A DNA stretch of 64,000 nt, from assembly GCF_014646275.1 (NCBI RefSeq), contig NZ_BMND01000027.1, positions 1-64,000 of the forward strand. Direction: 5' to 3'. Position numbers and translations under genes: made by a program. Under the pieces are notes generated by a model. The model had not been told where the DNA came from. It did not search any database and saw only the letters and a program-made list of their open reading frames with translations. Shown here piece by piece: positions 25,585-36,700 of this stretch (position 1 is the first letter of the stretch; the number at the start of each line of letters is the position of its first letter). The DNA is from Streptomyces kronopolitis (GTDB lineage: Bacteria > Actinomycetota > Actinomycetes > Streptomycetales > Streptomycetaceae).

Positions 25585-26808
25585 TCAGCTCGCCCCGATC
25601 ACCTTCAGCTCGGGGTGGCTGCGCGCCTGGTCCGGGCCGTCGAGGGCGGTGGAGGACAGATGGGAGACGACATGGTCGTCGACCGGGTCGTTGGCCGGGT
25701 CGTCGTGCACGAGGAGGTGCTCGTAGGTCGTGGCGCGCTGGGCCGGCACCCGGTCGGCCGACCGGATCAGCTGGAGCAGTTCCATGCGGTTGGAGCGGTG
25801 CTTGGCACCGGCCGAGGAGACCACGTTCTCCTCCAGCATCACCGAGCCGAGGTCGTCCGCGCCGTAGTGCAGCGAGAGCTGGCCGGCCTCCTTGCCGGTG
25901 GTCAGCCACGAGCCCTGGATGTGCGGCACGTTGTCCAGGAAGATCCGGGCGATGGCGAGCATCCGCAGGTACTCGAAGACCGTCGCCTGCGTCTGGCCCT
26001 TCAGCTTGTTGTTCTCGGGCTGGTAGGTGTACGGGATGAAGGCGCGGAAGCCGCCCGTACGGTCCTGGACATCGCGGATCATCCGGATGTGCTCGATGCG
26101 CTCGGCGTTGGTCTCGCCGGTGCCCATCAGCATCGTCGAGGTCGACTCCACACCGAGTCCGTGCGCGACCTCCATGATCTCCAGCCAGCGCTCGCCGGAC
26201 TCCTTCAGCGGCGCGATGGCCTTGCGGGCCCTGGCCGGCAGCAGCTCGGCGCCGGCACCCGCGAAGGAGTCGAGCCCCGCGGCGTGGATGCGCGAGATCG
26301 CCTCCTCGACGGACACCTGGGAGATCCGGGCCATGTGCTCGACCTCGGAGGCCCCCAGCGAGTGGATGACCAGCTCGGGGAACGCCTTCTTGATCGCCGA
26401 GAAGTGCTCTTCGTAGTACTCGACGCCGTAGTCCGGGTGGTGGCCGCCCTGGAACATGATCTGGGTGCCGCCGAGTTCGACGGTCTCCGCGCAGCGGCGC
26501 AGGATGTCGTCGAGATCGCGGGTCCAGCCCTTGTCAGTGTCCTTCGGCGCGGCGTAGAACGCGCAGAACTTGCACGCCGTGACGCACACGTTGGTGTAGT
26601 TGATGTTGCGCTCGATGATGTACGTGGCAATGTGCTCGGTGCCCGCGTAGCGACGGCGGCGGATGGTGTCGGCCGCCGAGCCCAGCGCGTGCAGCGGGGC
26701 GTGGCGGTAGAGGTCCAGCGCCTCTTCGGGGGTCACCCTGCCGCCCTCGGCGGCACGGTCCAGTACGGACTGGAGGCCACGGTCGGTGGCTTCGGACGGT
26801 CGGGGCAT
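25585..26808 (-). CDS. mqnC: MqnC, cyclic dehypoxanthine futalosine synthase (radical SAM)
   Basis: This encodes 407 residues. MqnC closes the second ring of dehypoxanthine futalosine. The radical SAM motif CVTACKFC uses Cys75, Cys79 and Cys82. Family marks are HIATYIIERNINYTNVC, FYAAPKDTDKGWTRDLDDILRRC, GTQIMFQGGHHPDYGVEYYEE, SLGASEVEHMARIS, GAGAELLP, TMLMGTGETNAERIEH and GGFRAFIPYTYQPENN. ATG 26808 follows GGAAAGG and is preferred; ATG 26853, one base after the mqnA stop, would add 15 residues but has no ribosome site. It is third in the thioesterase-mqnA-mqnC operon. Confidence 0.93.
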   Translation of the reverse strand: MPRPSEATDRGLQSVLDRAAEGGRVTPEEALDLYRHAPLHALGSAADTIRRRRYAGTEHIATYIIERNINYTNVCVTACKFCAFYAAPKDTDKGWTRDLDDILRRCAETVELGGTQIMFQGGHHPDYGVEYYEEHFSAIKKAFPELVIHSLGASEVEHMARISQVSVEEAISRIHAAGLDSFAGAGAELLPARARKAIAPLKESGERWLEIMEVAHGLGVESTSTMLMGTGETNAERIEHIRMIRDVQDRTGGFRAFIPYTYQPENNKLKGQTQATVFEYLRMLAIARIFLDNVPHIQGSWLTTGKEAGQLSLHYGADDLGSVMLEENVVSSAGAKHRSNRMELLQLIRSADRVPAQRATTYEHLLVHDDPANDPVDDHVVSHLSSTALDGPDQARSHPELKVIGAS

Positions 26809-26854
26809 GTCGACGGCCTTTCCGGGGGTGTTTTCGGGCTCGTTGCCGGTCATG

Positions 26855-27760
26855 TCACGTGCTGATCGCTTCGGTGCCCAGGAGCTGGACGTGGACGTCC
26901 GGCGGGAAGCCGGCCTGTCCGCCGCCGACCCGGCGGGCGAATTCCGCGATTCCGGCGAGCTGGCGCTCACCGAGGCTGAAGTCGAGGGCGGTGGTGTAGT
27001 AGTGCTCCAGCGTCCGGGCGTCGAAGGCCTCCCACCGGGCGGCCTGTTCGCAGACCTCCTTGACCTCGGCGAGGGACAGATCGCGGGACGCCAGCAGGTC
27101 GGAGTGGACGCGGCGCACGGTCTCGGGCTCCCTGGCGAGGAAGTCCTTGCGGGCGGCGAAGACGGCGAAGACGAAGGGCAGTCCGGTCCAGTCGCGCCAC
27201 ATCTGCCCCAGGTCGTGCACCTGGAGGCCGAGCCGGGGCGCGTCGTGCAGGGAGGCGCGCAGCGCGGCGTCGCCGATGACCACGGCCGCCCGTGCCCGCT
27301 GCATCATCGCCGTGAGGTCGGGCGGGCAGACGAAGTACTCGGGCCGGACCCCGACCGATTCGGCGAGCAGCAGCTCGGCGAGGCGGACCGAGGTCCGGCT
27401 GGTGGAGCCGAGGGCGACGGGTTCGCCGTCCAGCTCCGCCAGCGGGACCTGGCTGACGATCAGGCAGGACTCCACGGGGCCGTCGCTGCCCACGGCGATG
27501 CCCGGCAGCGCCACCAGCTCATCGGCGTGCTTGAGGAACTCCAGGAGGCTGATCGGGCCCATGTCCAGGGCGCCGGCGACGAGGGCGTCGTTCAGTCCGT
27601 CCGGGCTGTCCTTGCGCAGGTCCATGTCGAGCAGGCTGCCGCTCCTGGCCAGCCCCCAGAACAGCGGCAGGCAGTTGAGGAAGTCGATGTGACCGACCCT
27701 GGGCCGTCGCCCGGTGCGCGGTGCGGGCGTGGCCGACGCGGTGAGTAGGGGTTCAGGCAT
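26855..27760 (-). CDS. mqnA: MqnA, chorismate dehydratase
   Basis: This encodes 301 residues. MqnA dehydrates chorismate to 3-[(1-carboxyvinyl)oxy]benzoate, the entry step of the futalosine pathway. Diagnostic strings are RVGHIDFLNCLPLFWGL, DMGPISLLEFLKHADELVALPGIAVGSDGPVESCLIVS, ALGSTSRTSVRLAELLL, AAVVIGDAAL, WRDWTGLPFVFAVFAAR and a C-terminal YYTTALDFSLGERQLAGIAEFA. It has the normal length. ATG 27760 has GGAG upstream, although the spacing is long. It lies between the thioesterase gene (47-bp gap) and mqnC (46-bp gap), so the thioesterase, MqnA and MqnC are probably made together. Confidence 0.93.
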   Translation of the reverse strand: MPEPLLTASATPAPRTGRRPRVGHIDFLNCLPLFWGLARSGSLLDMDLRKDSPDGLNDALVAGALDMGPISLLEFLKHADELVALPGIAVGSDGPVESCLIVSQVPLAELDGEPVALGSTSRTSVRLAELLLAESVGVRPEYFVCPPDLTAMMQRARAAVVIGDAALRASLHDAPRLGLQVHDLGQMWRDWTGLPFVFAVFAARKDFLAREPETVRRVHSDLLASRDLSLAEVKEVCEQAARWEAFDARTLEHYYTTALDFSLGERQLAGIAEFARRVGGGQAGFPPDVHVQLLGTEAIST

Positions 27761-27807
27761 GGCTGTCAGGGCTCCAGGGGGGCTCGGTCGGGGCAGCGGG
27801 GCGGCAC

Positions 27808-28578
27808 CTACGCATGGTGGGGAAGGGCGGTGGAGGTGAAGTGGTCGCTGAGCACGTCCATCACCTCGCGCGGTCGGTCGGCGAGGTAGAAGTGCCCGCC
27901 GGGGAAGACCTGGAGGTCGCAGGCACCGGCGGTGTGCGCGTCCCAGGACCGGGCCTCGGCGAGGGACGTCTTGGGGTCGTCGTCGCCGACGAGCACGGTG
28001 ACGGGGCAGCGCACGACGGCCCCGGGCTCGCTGCGGTAGGTCTCGACGGCCTTGTAGTCGCTGCGCAGCGCGGGCAGCACCATCCGCAGCATCTCCTCGT
28101 CGTCGAGGACCCGGGAGTCGGTGCCGCTCAGCGCCCGCAGCTCGGCGACGATGCCGTCGTCGTCCCGCCGGTGGACCTGCTCGTCGCGGTACGCGGACGG
28201 CGCCCGGCGGCCCGAGGCGAACAGCCGCACGGGGCCGTCCCCGTCGCGCTCCAGCCGCCGTGCCACCTCGAAGGCCACCAGCGCGCCCATGCTGTGGCCG
28301 AAGAAGGTCAGCGGCCGGTCGTTCCAGGCCCCCAGCGCCTCGGCGATCCGGTCCGCGAGGAGGCCGATGTCGTCGACGGCCGGTTCGTGGCGGCGGTCCT
28401 GCCGTCCCGGGTACTGCACGGCGAGCACGTCCACGCCGGGGCTGAGCGCGGCCGAGACGGGGTGGTAGAAGCTCGCGGAACCGCCGGCGTGCGGGAAGCA
28501 CACCAGGCGCCGGCCCGCGTCCGGGGCCGGGTGGAACCGCCGGCACCACAGGCCGTCGTCCGCAAGGGGGGAACTCAT
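27808..28578 (-). CDS. Type II thioesterase
   Basis: This encodes 256 residues and is an alpha/beta-hydrolase editing thioesterase that clears misprimed carrier proteins in PKS/NRPS systems. Marks are LVCFPHAGGSASFYHPVSAALSPGVDVLAVQYPGRQDR, the nucleophile elbow GHSMGALVAFEVARRL (Ser about residue 97), GDDDPKT with the Asp, and GGHFYL with the catalytic His. It has no signal peptide. It is the first gene of the operon with mqnA and mqnC, and PAS-LuxR box 4 lies 150 bp upstream. Since the PKS has no integrated thioesterase, this protein could also help release, but editing is the safer call. Confidence 0.92.
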   Translation of the reverse strand: MSSPLADDGLWCRRFHPAPDAGRRLVCFPHAGGSASFYHPVSAALSPGVDVLAVQYPGRQDRRHEPAVDDIGLLADRIAEALGAWNDRPLTFFGHSMGALVAFEVARRLERDGDGPVRLFASGRRAPSAYRDEQVHRRDDDGIVAELRALSGTDSRVLDDEEMLRMVLPALRSDYKAVETYRSEPGAVVRCPVTVLVGDDDPKTSLAEARSWDAHTAGACDLQVFPGGHFYLADRPREVMDVLSDHFTSTALPHHA

Positions 28579-28900
28579 CGTGGTGATCCGTCCTTTCCTG
28601 TGGACCGGCCCGGCCGCGCCGCGGCCGGCACCCTCGTCCCGAGCGGATCGGGAAGCAGTTACTGCCGCCACTATCCAGTGGGCCCGGACCACCAGCACAA
28701 GGCCTACCGGCCCGTTACGGCGGAAGTCTGGGCGTTTCCCCGGTTCTCGGGGGCCAGGGAACCGGACCGGTGGCGCGGCACGGCGCCGCGGGCCTAGCCT
28801 CACGGTGCGGCGTGCGCCGCCCGAGGAACGACAGCGGTTCGGCACCCGTTGCGCCGCCGTGCCAGGTCTTGTACGTCCGCCTTCAGGAGGTTGGTTCATC
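28579..28900. other. Divergent promoter region (thioesterase / DUF6069)
   Basis: This 322-bp non-coding region contains PAS-LuxR box 4 at 28729-28744, roughly mid-way (150 and 157 bp from the two starts). Confidence 0.55.
28729..28744. promoter_or_regulatory. Candidate PAS-LuxR box 4
   Basis: CTGGGCGTTTCCCCGG has 13 of 16 consensus matches, with both half-sites recognisable. Confidence 0.6.
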
Positions 28901-29302
28901 ATGACCGCGAGATCACCACGGTCCGCCCGGGTTCTGGCCGTCCTCGGGACCGCCGCCGCCACGCTCGTGGTGTGGGCGATCGCCGCGGTGCTGCTGGACG
29001 TGCGGCTCGATGTGCGGATGAAGCCCGGTGCCGCCCTCCAGCACATCGGACCGGCCACGGTCATTCTCGCCAGCCTCGTCGCCGGTTTCGCCGCCTGGGC
29101 GCTGCTCGCCCTGCTGGAGCGCCTGACCCCGCGGGCGCGCCGGGTGTGGACGGTCATCGCGGTCGTGGTGCTGGCCCTGTCGCTGATCGCTCCGCTGCAG
29201 AGCGGGGTGACGACCGGTGTCAAGGTGACGCTGCTGTGCATGCATCTGGTCGCGGGCGCGGTCCTGGTGCCGGCGCTGGCCCGCACGGCCGTGCGGCGAT
29301 GA
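28901..29302 (+). CDS. DUF6069-type four-TM membrane protein
   Basis: This encodes 133 residues. Four hydrophobic helices are visible, about residues 10-32, 47-69, 83-100 and 107-128, with short loops and a basic N-terminus. The layout resembles the DUF6069 family of small actinobacterial membrane proteins, which has no known function. ATG 28901 follows CAGGAGG. Its stop overlaps the next start (ATGA), so it is translationally coupled to the acyltransferase-like gene. Confidence 0.75.
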   Translation: MTARSPRSARVLAVLGTAAATLVVWAIAAVLLDVRLDVRMKPGAALQHIGPATVILASLVAGFAAWALLALLERLTPRARRVWTVIAVVVLALSLIAPLQSGVTTGVKVTLLCMHLVAGAVLVPALARTAVRR

Positions 29303-30282
29303 CGCACGCCCCTCTCGCGTTCCTCTGCGGTACCGATCTCGATGCCTACGACCCGGCCGGGCTGGCCGCGTTCCACGACAGCTCTCCGGTGCTGCGCCGC
29401 CGGTATCGCAAGGTCGCCGAGTGGACGGGCGTGGACGCCGGGCGGCTGCTCGGCCAAGGCCGTTCCCGGGCCGGGCCGCACGAGCGTGCCCTGATCGGCC
29501 GGCTGGCGCTGGCGACGGCGATGCTCGGGATCCATGACGTGCTCGCGGTGCACAAGATCCGGCCCGGTGTGCTGGGCGGTCTGGGCGTCGGGACGATGGT
29601 CGCCGCCGCGCTGGCGGGCGCGCTGCCGCGCGAGGCACTGATCCGGACGCTGGCCGGCACCGGCGGCGCCGAGGGCCCGGACCGTGCGGGGGCTCTCGCG
29701 CTGGCCTTTCTGCCGTCCGGCGCGGACCCCGAGTGGTACCGCGGCGCGGTGGGCGGTGCCGTCCGGTGCGGCGGTTTCCTGGGCCGGGACACGAGTGGGA
29801 CGTACCGGGTGGTGCTGCTGACCGGGGACGGCGCGGCGCTGGCGCGGCTCGCCGCCGAGGCCCCGCCCGGTGCCGTCCGGATCAGCGGGAGCAGCCGCGT
29901 CACGGTGCACAGTCCGCTCGGCGGGCCGGCGCACGCCGAGATGCGGCGGCTGGTGCGCGGGCTGCCGTTCACCGCCCCGGCCGTGCCGCTGTGCTCCGCG
30001 CTGGAGGCGCGGACCCTGCGGACGGCGGACGAGGTCGGCGAGCTGTTCGTACACAACGTGGTCCGGCCCGCCGAACTGGGCGCCCTCACCCGGGAGATGG
30101 CCGCGCACGGCACCCGGCTCGGGCTCGTCCTGGGACCGTCGCTGCCCAGGAACCTGCTCCGCTTCCCGTTCCCGGTCGTCCCGGTGGAGTCCCCGGACGA
30201 CATCGCCCCGGCGATCTCGGCGATCGTCGAATGCGGAGTGGAGATGTCGCCCGCGGGGCGTGCCGTGCCGCACTGGGTGTAG
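29299..30282 (+). CDS. Acyltransferase-like protein lacking the catalytic serine
   Basis: This encodes 327 residues. The plan is that of malonyl-CoA:ACP transacylases and PKS AT domains: FLCGTDLDAYDPAGLAAFHDSSPVLRRRYRKVAEWTGVD at the N-terminus, HDVLAVHKIRPGVLGGLGVGTMVAAALAGAL at the nucleophile elbow, then GAVRISGSSRVTVHSPLGG and a small ferredoxin-like subdomain. Where ATs have GHSxG this protein has GLGVG at about residues 94-98, so the serine is a glycine. It may therefore be non-catalytic, or bind acyl-ACP or acyl-CoA for another enzyme. It is coupled to the DUF6069 gene (ATGA overlap). The substrate is unknown. Confidence 0.65.
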   Translation: MTHAPLAFLCGTDLDAYDPAGLAAFHDSSPVLRRRYRKVAEWTGVDAGRLLGQGRSRAGPHERALIGRLALATAMLGIHDVLAVHKIRPGVLGGLGVGTMVAAALAGALPREALIRTLAGTGGAEGPDRAGALALAFLPSGADPEWYRGAVGGAVRCGGFLGRDTSGTYRVVLLTGDGAALARLAAEAPPGAVRISGSSRVTVHSPLGGPAHAEMRRLVRGLPFTAPAVPLCSALEARTLRTADEVGELFVHNVVRPAELGALTREMAAHGTRLGLVLGPSLPRNLLRFPFPVVPVESPDDIAPAISAIVECGVEMSPAGRAVPHWV

Positions 30283-30707
30283 GCCTCCGCCGCGGCGGGC
30301 GCCGTCCCAAGGGTCGTGAAGTGGCGCCGAGTTCCCGCTCGGCCTTTCGGGTGAGCCGGGTTCCGGAACGTTGCCTCGGCCTCACCGCGATGGGTTACTG
30401 AGACCGTCCGATTCCGGTGGGCCGCCCATGCTTCCCGGGGGAGCGGAAGGCGTGTTGCCCGTTTCGGATCCTCAGCGTGCTGACGCTGCGTCCGAGCGCT
30501 CCTTCGTGGAGGACGAGCAGGTACCGGCCCCCTCAACACGCCTGCGTCCGCGGCGTGTTGCGGCAGGCGCGCGAGCTGGTCTGGAGCCGTTATGCATGCT
30601 GTCCGTCCCGTCAGCCCTGTGTACGTCCCCCCACCGCCGGTGCCGTGCGCGGGAACTTCCCCCGCCGGTACGATCGTTGGGCGCTCCGCAGGAAGTGGGG
30701 CGGGTTC
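30283..30707. other. Intergenic region before the giant repeat gene
   Basis: These 425 bp hold no gene I can support and no clear PAS-LuxR-like box. A GGAAGTGGGG sequence just before 30708 is the probable ribosome site. Confidence 0.45.
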
Positions 30708-33700
30708 ATGCTGACCCCGTACGGCCCGGGCGGGCTGCTCCTCGTCACCGACCGCGACGGGCACTGCGTCGCCGTCATCGACCCGGTGACCGGTCAGAGC
30801 GTCCGCGTTCCCGGCCGGTCGCGCTCCCTCGCCGCAGCCGTGCCGGGGGCCCGCACCGCCCGTGGCGCGACCGATTCCCTCAACCGGTTCTCCGGGGTGT
30901 TCCCGAACCAGGGGTCCTACGCGGGCGGCACCCTGGTGACGATCATCGGCACCCACTTCAGCTATGCCACCGCCGTGTACTTCGGTCCCCGCCCGGCCGC
31001 GAGCTTCGCCGTCGTCGACGACCAGACGATCGTGGCGGTGACCCCCTCGGGCAGCGGGTCGGCTCCGGTCACGGTCACCACTCCCGGGGGCACCGCCCGC
31101 GTCGGCTACTTCTTCTACCAGTACTGGCCCAGCCTGTCGGGAGTGATCCCGGCCGCGGGGCCGGTCGGCGGCGGCAATGTGGTCACGCTCCGCGGCGCCA
31201 ATCTGAGCACCGCGCTGCTGGTGCACTTCGGCGACGCCGTCGCGTTCCCCCTGGTGGTCTCCGACGCGCAGCTGCTGGTGACCGCTCCCCCGGTCACGGG
31301 GCCGGGCAGCGTCCCGGTCTACGTCTCCGGTATCGGCGGGGTGAGCAACCGCCTGCTCTACACCTATGCGGCCGCCCCGTCGGTCGCGGGTGTGAGTCCG
31401 GCCGCCGGGCCGATCTCAGGCGGCAGCACCCTCGTGGTGACCGGCACCGGTCTGGCGGGCGTCACCGGCGTCACCCTCGGCGGGCTGCCCGCGACGTCCT
31501 TCCGCGCGTACTCCGACACCCTCCTCGTGGTGGTGACGCCCGCGGGGGCGCCCGGTCCTGCCGCGCTCACCGTCACCACGCCGGGTGGCAGTGTGACGGT
31601 GCCCGCCGCGTTCGACTACATGGCTCCCTCGGCGACGGAGGTCACCTCCGATCCCGACCCCTCGTTCGTCGGCCAGCCGGTCACCTTCACCGCCGCCGTG
31701 ACGGCCGTCCCCCCGACCACGGGCACCCCGACCGGCACCGTCACCTTCGACTTCGGCGACGGCACCGCACCCGTGACGACGGCCGTCACGGACGGCACGG
31801 CCACGGTCAGCCACGCCTACACCGCGCCGTCGACCACGCCCTACGCCGTCACCGCCGCCTACAGCGGCGACCTCTTCTTCACCTCGTCCACGGGCACGGA
31901 CACCCAGGTCGTGGCGGCGTCGCCGACCACCACCACGGTGGCCGCCAGCCCCGACCCGTCGCTGGCCGGGCAGCCGGTCACCTTTGTCGCGCGGGTCGCT
32001 CCCGCCCCTCCGGGCGCGGGTGTGCCGACCGGCACGGTGACCTTCGACTTCGGCGACGGCACGCCCCCGGTCACGCTGCCGGTGTCGGGCGGCGCGGCGT
32101 CGGTGACCCATGCCTACGCGACCGCTGCCGGGAGCCCGTACCCGGTCACCGCCACGTACGACGGCGACGACAACTTCACCGCGTCCACGGGCACCGGCTC
32201 CCAGACCGTCCAACAGGCTTCCACCGCTACGTCGGTGGGCATTTCGCCGTCCTCCTCCGTGGCCGGGCAGCCGGTCACCGTCACCGCGTCGGTCACCTCC
32301 CTCCCGCCCGGCGCGGGCACCCCGACCGGCACCGTCACCTTCGACTTCGGCGACGGCACCGCACCCGTCACGCTCCCCCTCACCGACGGCACCGCCGACG
32401 CCACCCATGCCTTCGGCACCGCCGGCAGCCCGTACACGATCACCGCCACCTACAACGGCGACGACAGCTTCAGCGCCTCCACGGGCACGGGCAGCCAGAC
32501 CGTGGGGCAGGCGTCCTCGGCCCTCGCGGTGACCTCCACCCCCGCCTCCTCCACCGTCGGTCAGGAGGTCACCTTCACCGCCACGGTCAGCACGCTCCCG
32601 CCCGGCGCGGGCACCCCGACCGGCACGGTCACCTTCGACTTCGGCGACGGCACCGCACCCGTCACGGTCCCCCTCACCGACGGCACCGCCGACGCCACCC
32701 ACACCTACACCGACGCCGCCGCCACCCCCTACACCGTCACCGTCGCCTACAGCGGCGACGCCGACATCAGCGCGTCCGCGAGCACCACCGTCCAGACCGT
32801 GGGGCAGGCCTCCTCCGCCACCGCCGTAACCTCCGACCCCGACCCCTCCACCGTCGGCCAGCAGGTCACGTTCACCGCCGCGGTCAGCACCCTCGCGCCC
32901 GGATCGGGCACCCCCACCGGCACCGTCACCTTCGACTTCGGCGACGGGAGCCCCACCACCACCGCGCTCCTCACCGACGGCGGCACCGCCACCACCCACA
33001 CCTATACCGACACCGCCGGCAGCCCCTACACCGTCACCGCCACCTACAACGGCGACAGCAACGTCACTCCGTCCACGGGCACCGACGACCAGACCGTCCA
33101 GCCGGCCGACACCGCCCTCAGCCTGAACTCGGCGCCCGACCCGTCCACGGTCGGGCAGTCGACGACCTTCCTCGCGAAGATCACCCCGGAGGCGCCGGCG
33201 GCCGGTGCCCCGACGGGGACGGTGACCTTCGAGTTCGGCGACGGCAGCCCGCCGGTCACGGCACCGGTCGAGGGCGGCACGGCGACGGTCACCCACACCA
33301 ACCCCGAGGTGGCGGACAGCCCGTACCCGGTCGCCGCCACCTACAGCGGCGACGGCAACTTCAACCCATCGGCGGGGTCGGACACCCAGGTGGTCACCCA
33401 GGCCGTGTCGAGCACGGCGCTGAGCGCCACGCCCTCCCCCTCGGTGACCGGCCAGGCGGTGGCCTTCTCCGCGGTGGTCTCGGCCGTCCCGCCCGGCGCG
33501 GGCACCCCGACCGGCACGGTCACCTTCGACTTCGGCGACGGCACCCAGCCCGTCACGGTCCCCCTGACCGACGGCGGCGGCGCCACCACCCACGCCTACG
33601 CCAGTGCGGCGGCCAGCCCCTACGCGGTCACCCTCACCTACAGCGGGGACGCCAACTTCCTCGCCTCCTCGGGCACCGACCTGCACAGCGTCGAGCCGGC

Positions 33701-36700
33701 CACGACCACCACCACGGTCACCGCGGCGCCCGATCCGTCCGTGACGGGCGAAGCGGTGACGGTCACCGTGGCCCCCCAGGCACCGGGGGCGGGCGTCCCC
33801 ACGGGGCAGGCCGTCTTCGACTTCGGCGACGGTTCCCCGGTCCTCACCGCGCAGTTGGAGAACGGCACGGCCACCATCGTCCACGCCTACACCAGCGCGG
33901 CCGGCAGCCCGTACACCATCACGGCGCACTACAGCGGGGACGCCGACTTCGCACCGTCCGACGACACCATCTCCCACGTCGTCGCGCCGGCCGCGACCAC
34001 CACCGTGGTGACGTCGTCGGCGGAGCCCGCCGCGGTGGGCCAGAGCGTGACGCTGATCGCGCGGGTGCGGCCGGTGCCCCCGGGCGCCGGCGCCCCGACC
34101 GGCACGGTCACCTTCGACTTCGGCGACGGCACCGCGACGGTCACCGCACCGGTCTCCAACGGCCTGGCCACGGCGGTGCACGCGTACTCCAGCACCGCGG
34201 GCAGCCCCTACACCGTGACCGCCGCATACAGCGGGGACCCCGACTTCGCGGCCTCCTCGGGGACGGCCGCCCAGCGCGTCGAAAGCAGCGTGTCGACCAC
34301 GTCGACGACGGTGAGTTCGGCGCCCGACCCGTCCACCGTGGGCGAGTCGGTGGCCTTCAGCGCGGTGGTCGTGGCCGTCCCGCCCGCCTCGGGCACCCCG
34401 ACCGGCACCGTCACCTTCGACTTCGGCGACGGCTCCGCGCCCGCCACCGCCCCGCTGGTGGCAGGCACGGCGACGACGGCCCACACCTACACCACCGCGG
34501 CGAACCCCGCCTCGGTCACCGCCGTTTACCACGGCGACACCAACTTCGCGGGTTCGGCCGGCCTCGACACCCAGACGGTCTCCCAGGCCGCCTCGTCGAC
34601 GACCCTGACCTCGTCACCCGACCCCTCCGTGACGGGCGAACCGGTCACCTTCACCGCGACCGCCGCCGCGGTCGACGCGGGCGCCGGCACCCCGACGGGG
34701 TCGGTCACCATCGACTTCGGCGACGGCAGCCCGACCGTCCGGGCACCCCTCACCGGCGGGATCGCGACCGCCGTCCACGCCTACACCGGCCCGTCCGGCA
34801 GCCCGTACACCGCCACCGCCACCTACGACGGCGACGCCGCCTTCACCGGTTCGACCGACACCGACACCCAGACCGTCAACCCGGCGGCGACCACCACCGC
34901 CGTCTTCTCCTCGCCGGACCCGTCCACGGCCGGGCAGCCGGTGACCATCACCGCGTCCCTCGCGGCCGTTTCTCCGGGGACGGGTACGCCGACCGGCACG
35001 GTCACCTTCGACTTCGGGGACGGCACCCCGACCGTCACCACCCCCGCCGTGGCCGGCCTGGCGACGGTCACCCATGCCTACACCACCACGGTGAACAGCC
35101 CCTTCACCCTCACGGCCGACTACAGCGGCGACCCGAACTTCGCCGCCTCGACGGGCACCACCACCCAGACCGTGCTGCAGTCCGCGGTCACCCTCGCGGT
35201 GAGCACCGGCCCCAACCCCGCGGTGGCGGGCGAGCCGGTGACCTTCACCGCGACGGCCACCCCGGTGCCGCCGGGCGCCGGAGTGCCCACCGGCACGGTC
35301 ACCGTCGACTTCGGCGACGGCACGGCTCCCGTGACGGATTCCCTGGCCGGCGGGGCGATCCATCTGACGCACACCTACGCCTCCGTCGCCGGCAGCCCGT
35401 ACACGATCACCGCCACCTACAACGGCAGCGACGACTTCTCCTCCGCGGTGGTCACCGCCACCGAGACGGTCCTCCAGGACGCCACGACCACCACGGTGGC
35501 CGCCGCGCCGATCCCCTCCGTCGTGGGCCAGCCGGTCACCTTCACCGCGACGGTGAAACCGGTGGCGGGCGGCGGTTCGCCGACCGGGACGGTGACCTTC
35601 GACTTCGGCGACGGGACGGTGCCGGTCGCGATGCCCGTCGTCGCCGGGGTCGCCACCGTGCAGCACGCCTTCACCGGCACGTCCGGCAGCCCGTACGCGG
35701 TGACCGCCGCCTACAGCGGGGACACCGACTTCACCGCGTCCGGCGGCGGCGTCACCCAGACCGTCGGCCAGGCCCCGTCCACCGCGGCGGTCGCCTGCTC
35801 GCCCGATCCGTCGGTGACGGGCCAGCCGGTGACCGTGACCGCGACGGTCTCGGCGGCGGCGCCCGGGGGCGGAAACCCCACCGGCACCGTCACGTTCGAC
35901 TTCGGCGACGGCAGCGCGCCCGTCACCGCAGCGGTCTCGGGCGGCGTGGCGACGGCGGCCCACACCTGGACCGGCACGTCCGGCAGCCCCTACACCCTCA
36001 CCGCCGCCTACAGCGGGGACGCCGACTTCACTCCCGCGACCGGGACCGGCACCCACACCGTCGCCGCGGCCGCGACCACCACCGTCGTCGTCTTCTCGCC
36101 CGATCCGTCGGTGTCGGGCCAGCCGGTCACCGTCACGGCCGGCGTCTTCGCCAACGCGCCCGGGGACGGCGTCCCCACGGGCACCGTCACCTTCGACTTC
36201 GGCGACGGCAGCCCCGCGGTCACCGCACCCGTCACGGGCGGCACGGCGAGCACCACCCACGCCTGGCCGGGCACCTCCGGCAGCCCTTACACCGTCACGG
36301 CCACCTACGGCGGCGACGGCGACTTCGCCCCCTCCACCGGCAGCGGGAGCCAGAGCGTCACCCCGGCCACCACCGCCCTCACCGTCAACGGGCTCCCGGA
36401 GCCGTCGGTGACCGGGCAGACGGTGACGTTCTTCGCGCGGGTGGCACCGGACGGCGGCGGGGACGGCACCCCGACCGGGACGGTGACCTTCGACTTCGGC
36501 GACGGCACCGCACCGGTCGTGGCTCCCGTGACGGACGGTGAGGCGACCGCCGTGCACGCCTACCCGCCCTCGACGGGCAGCCCGTTCACCGTGACCGCCA
36601 CCTACAGCGGCGACGCCGACTTCCTCGCCTCGGTGGCGGCGGTCGTCCACACCGTGCAGCCCGCGGTGTCGACGACGGTGATCAGCTTCTCGCCGGACCC

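Noticed and set aside
21528..27760. The mqn genes taken simply as housekeeping menaquinone synthesis
   Set aside because: Not fully excluded, but position within a subtelomeric cluster, shared operators and co-operonic thioesterase argue against it. The absent MqnB/deaminase also means the set is not self-sufficient.
30371..36541. Second plus-strand frame of about 2050 codons overlapping the repeat gene
   Set aside because: Composition is almost only Arg, Gly, His and Asp from frame-shifted GC-rich repeats; the real frame has the FGDG repeats.
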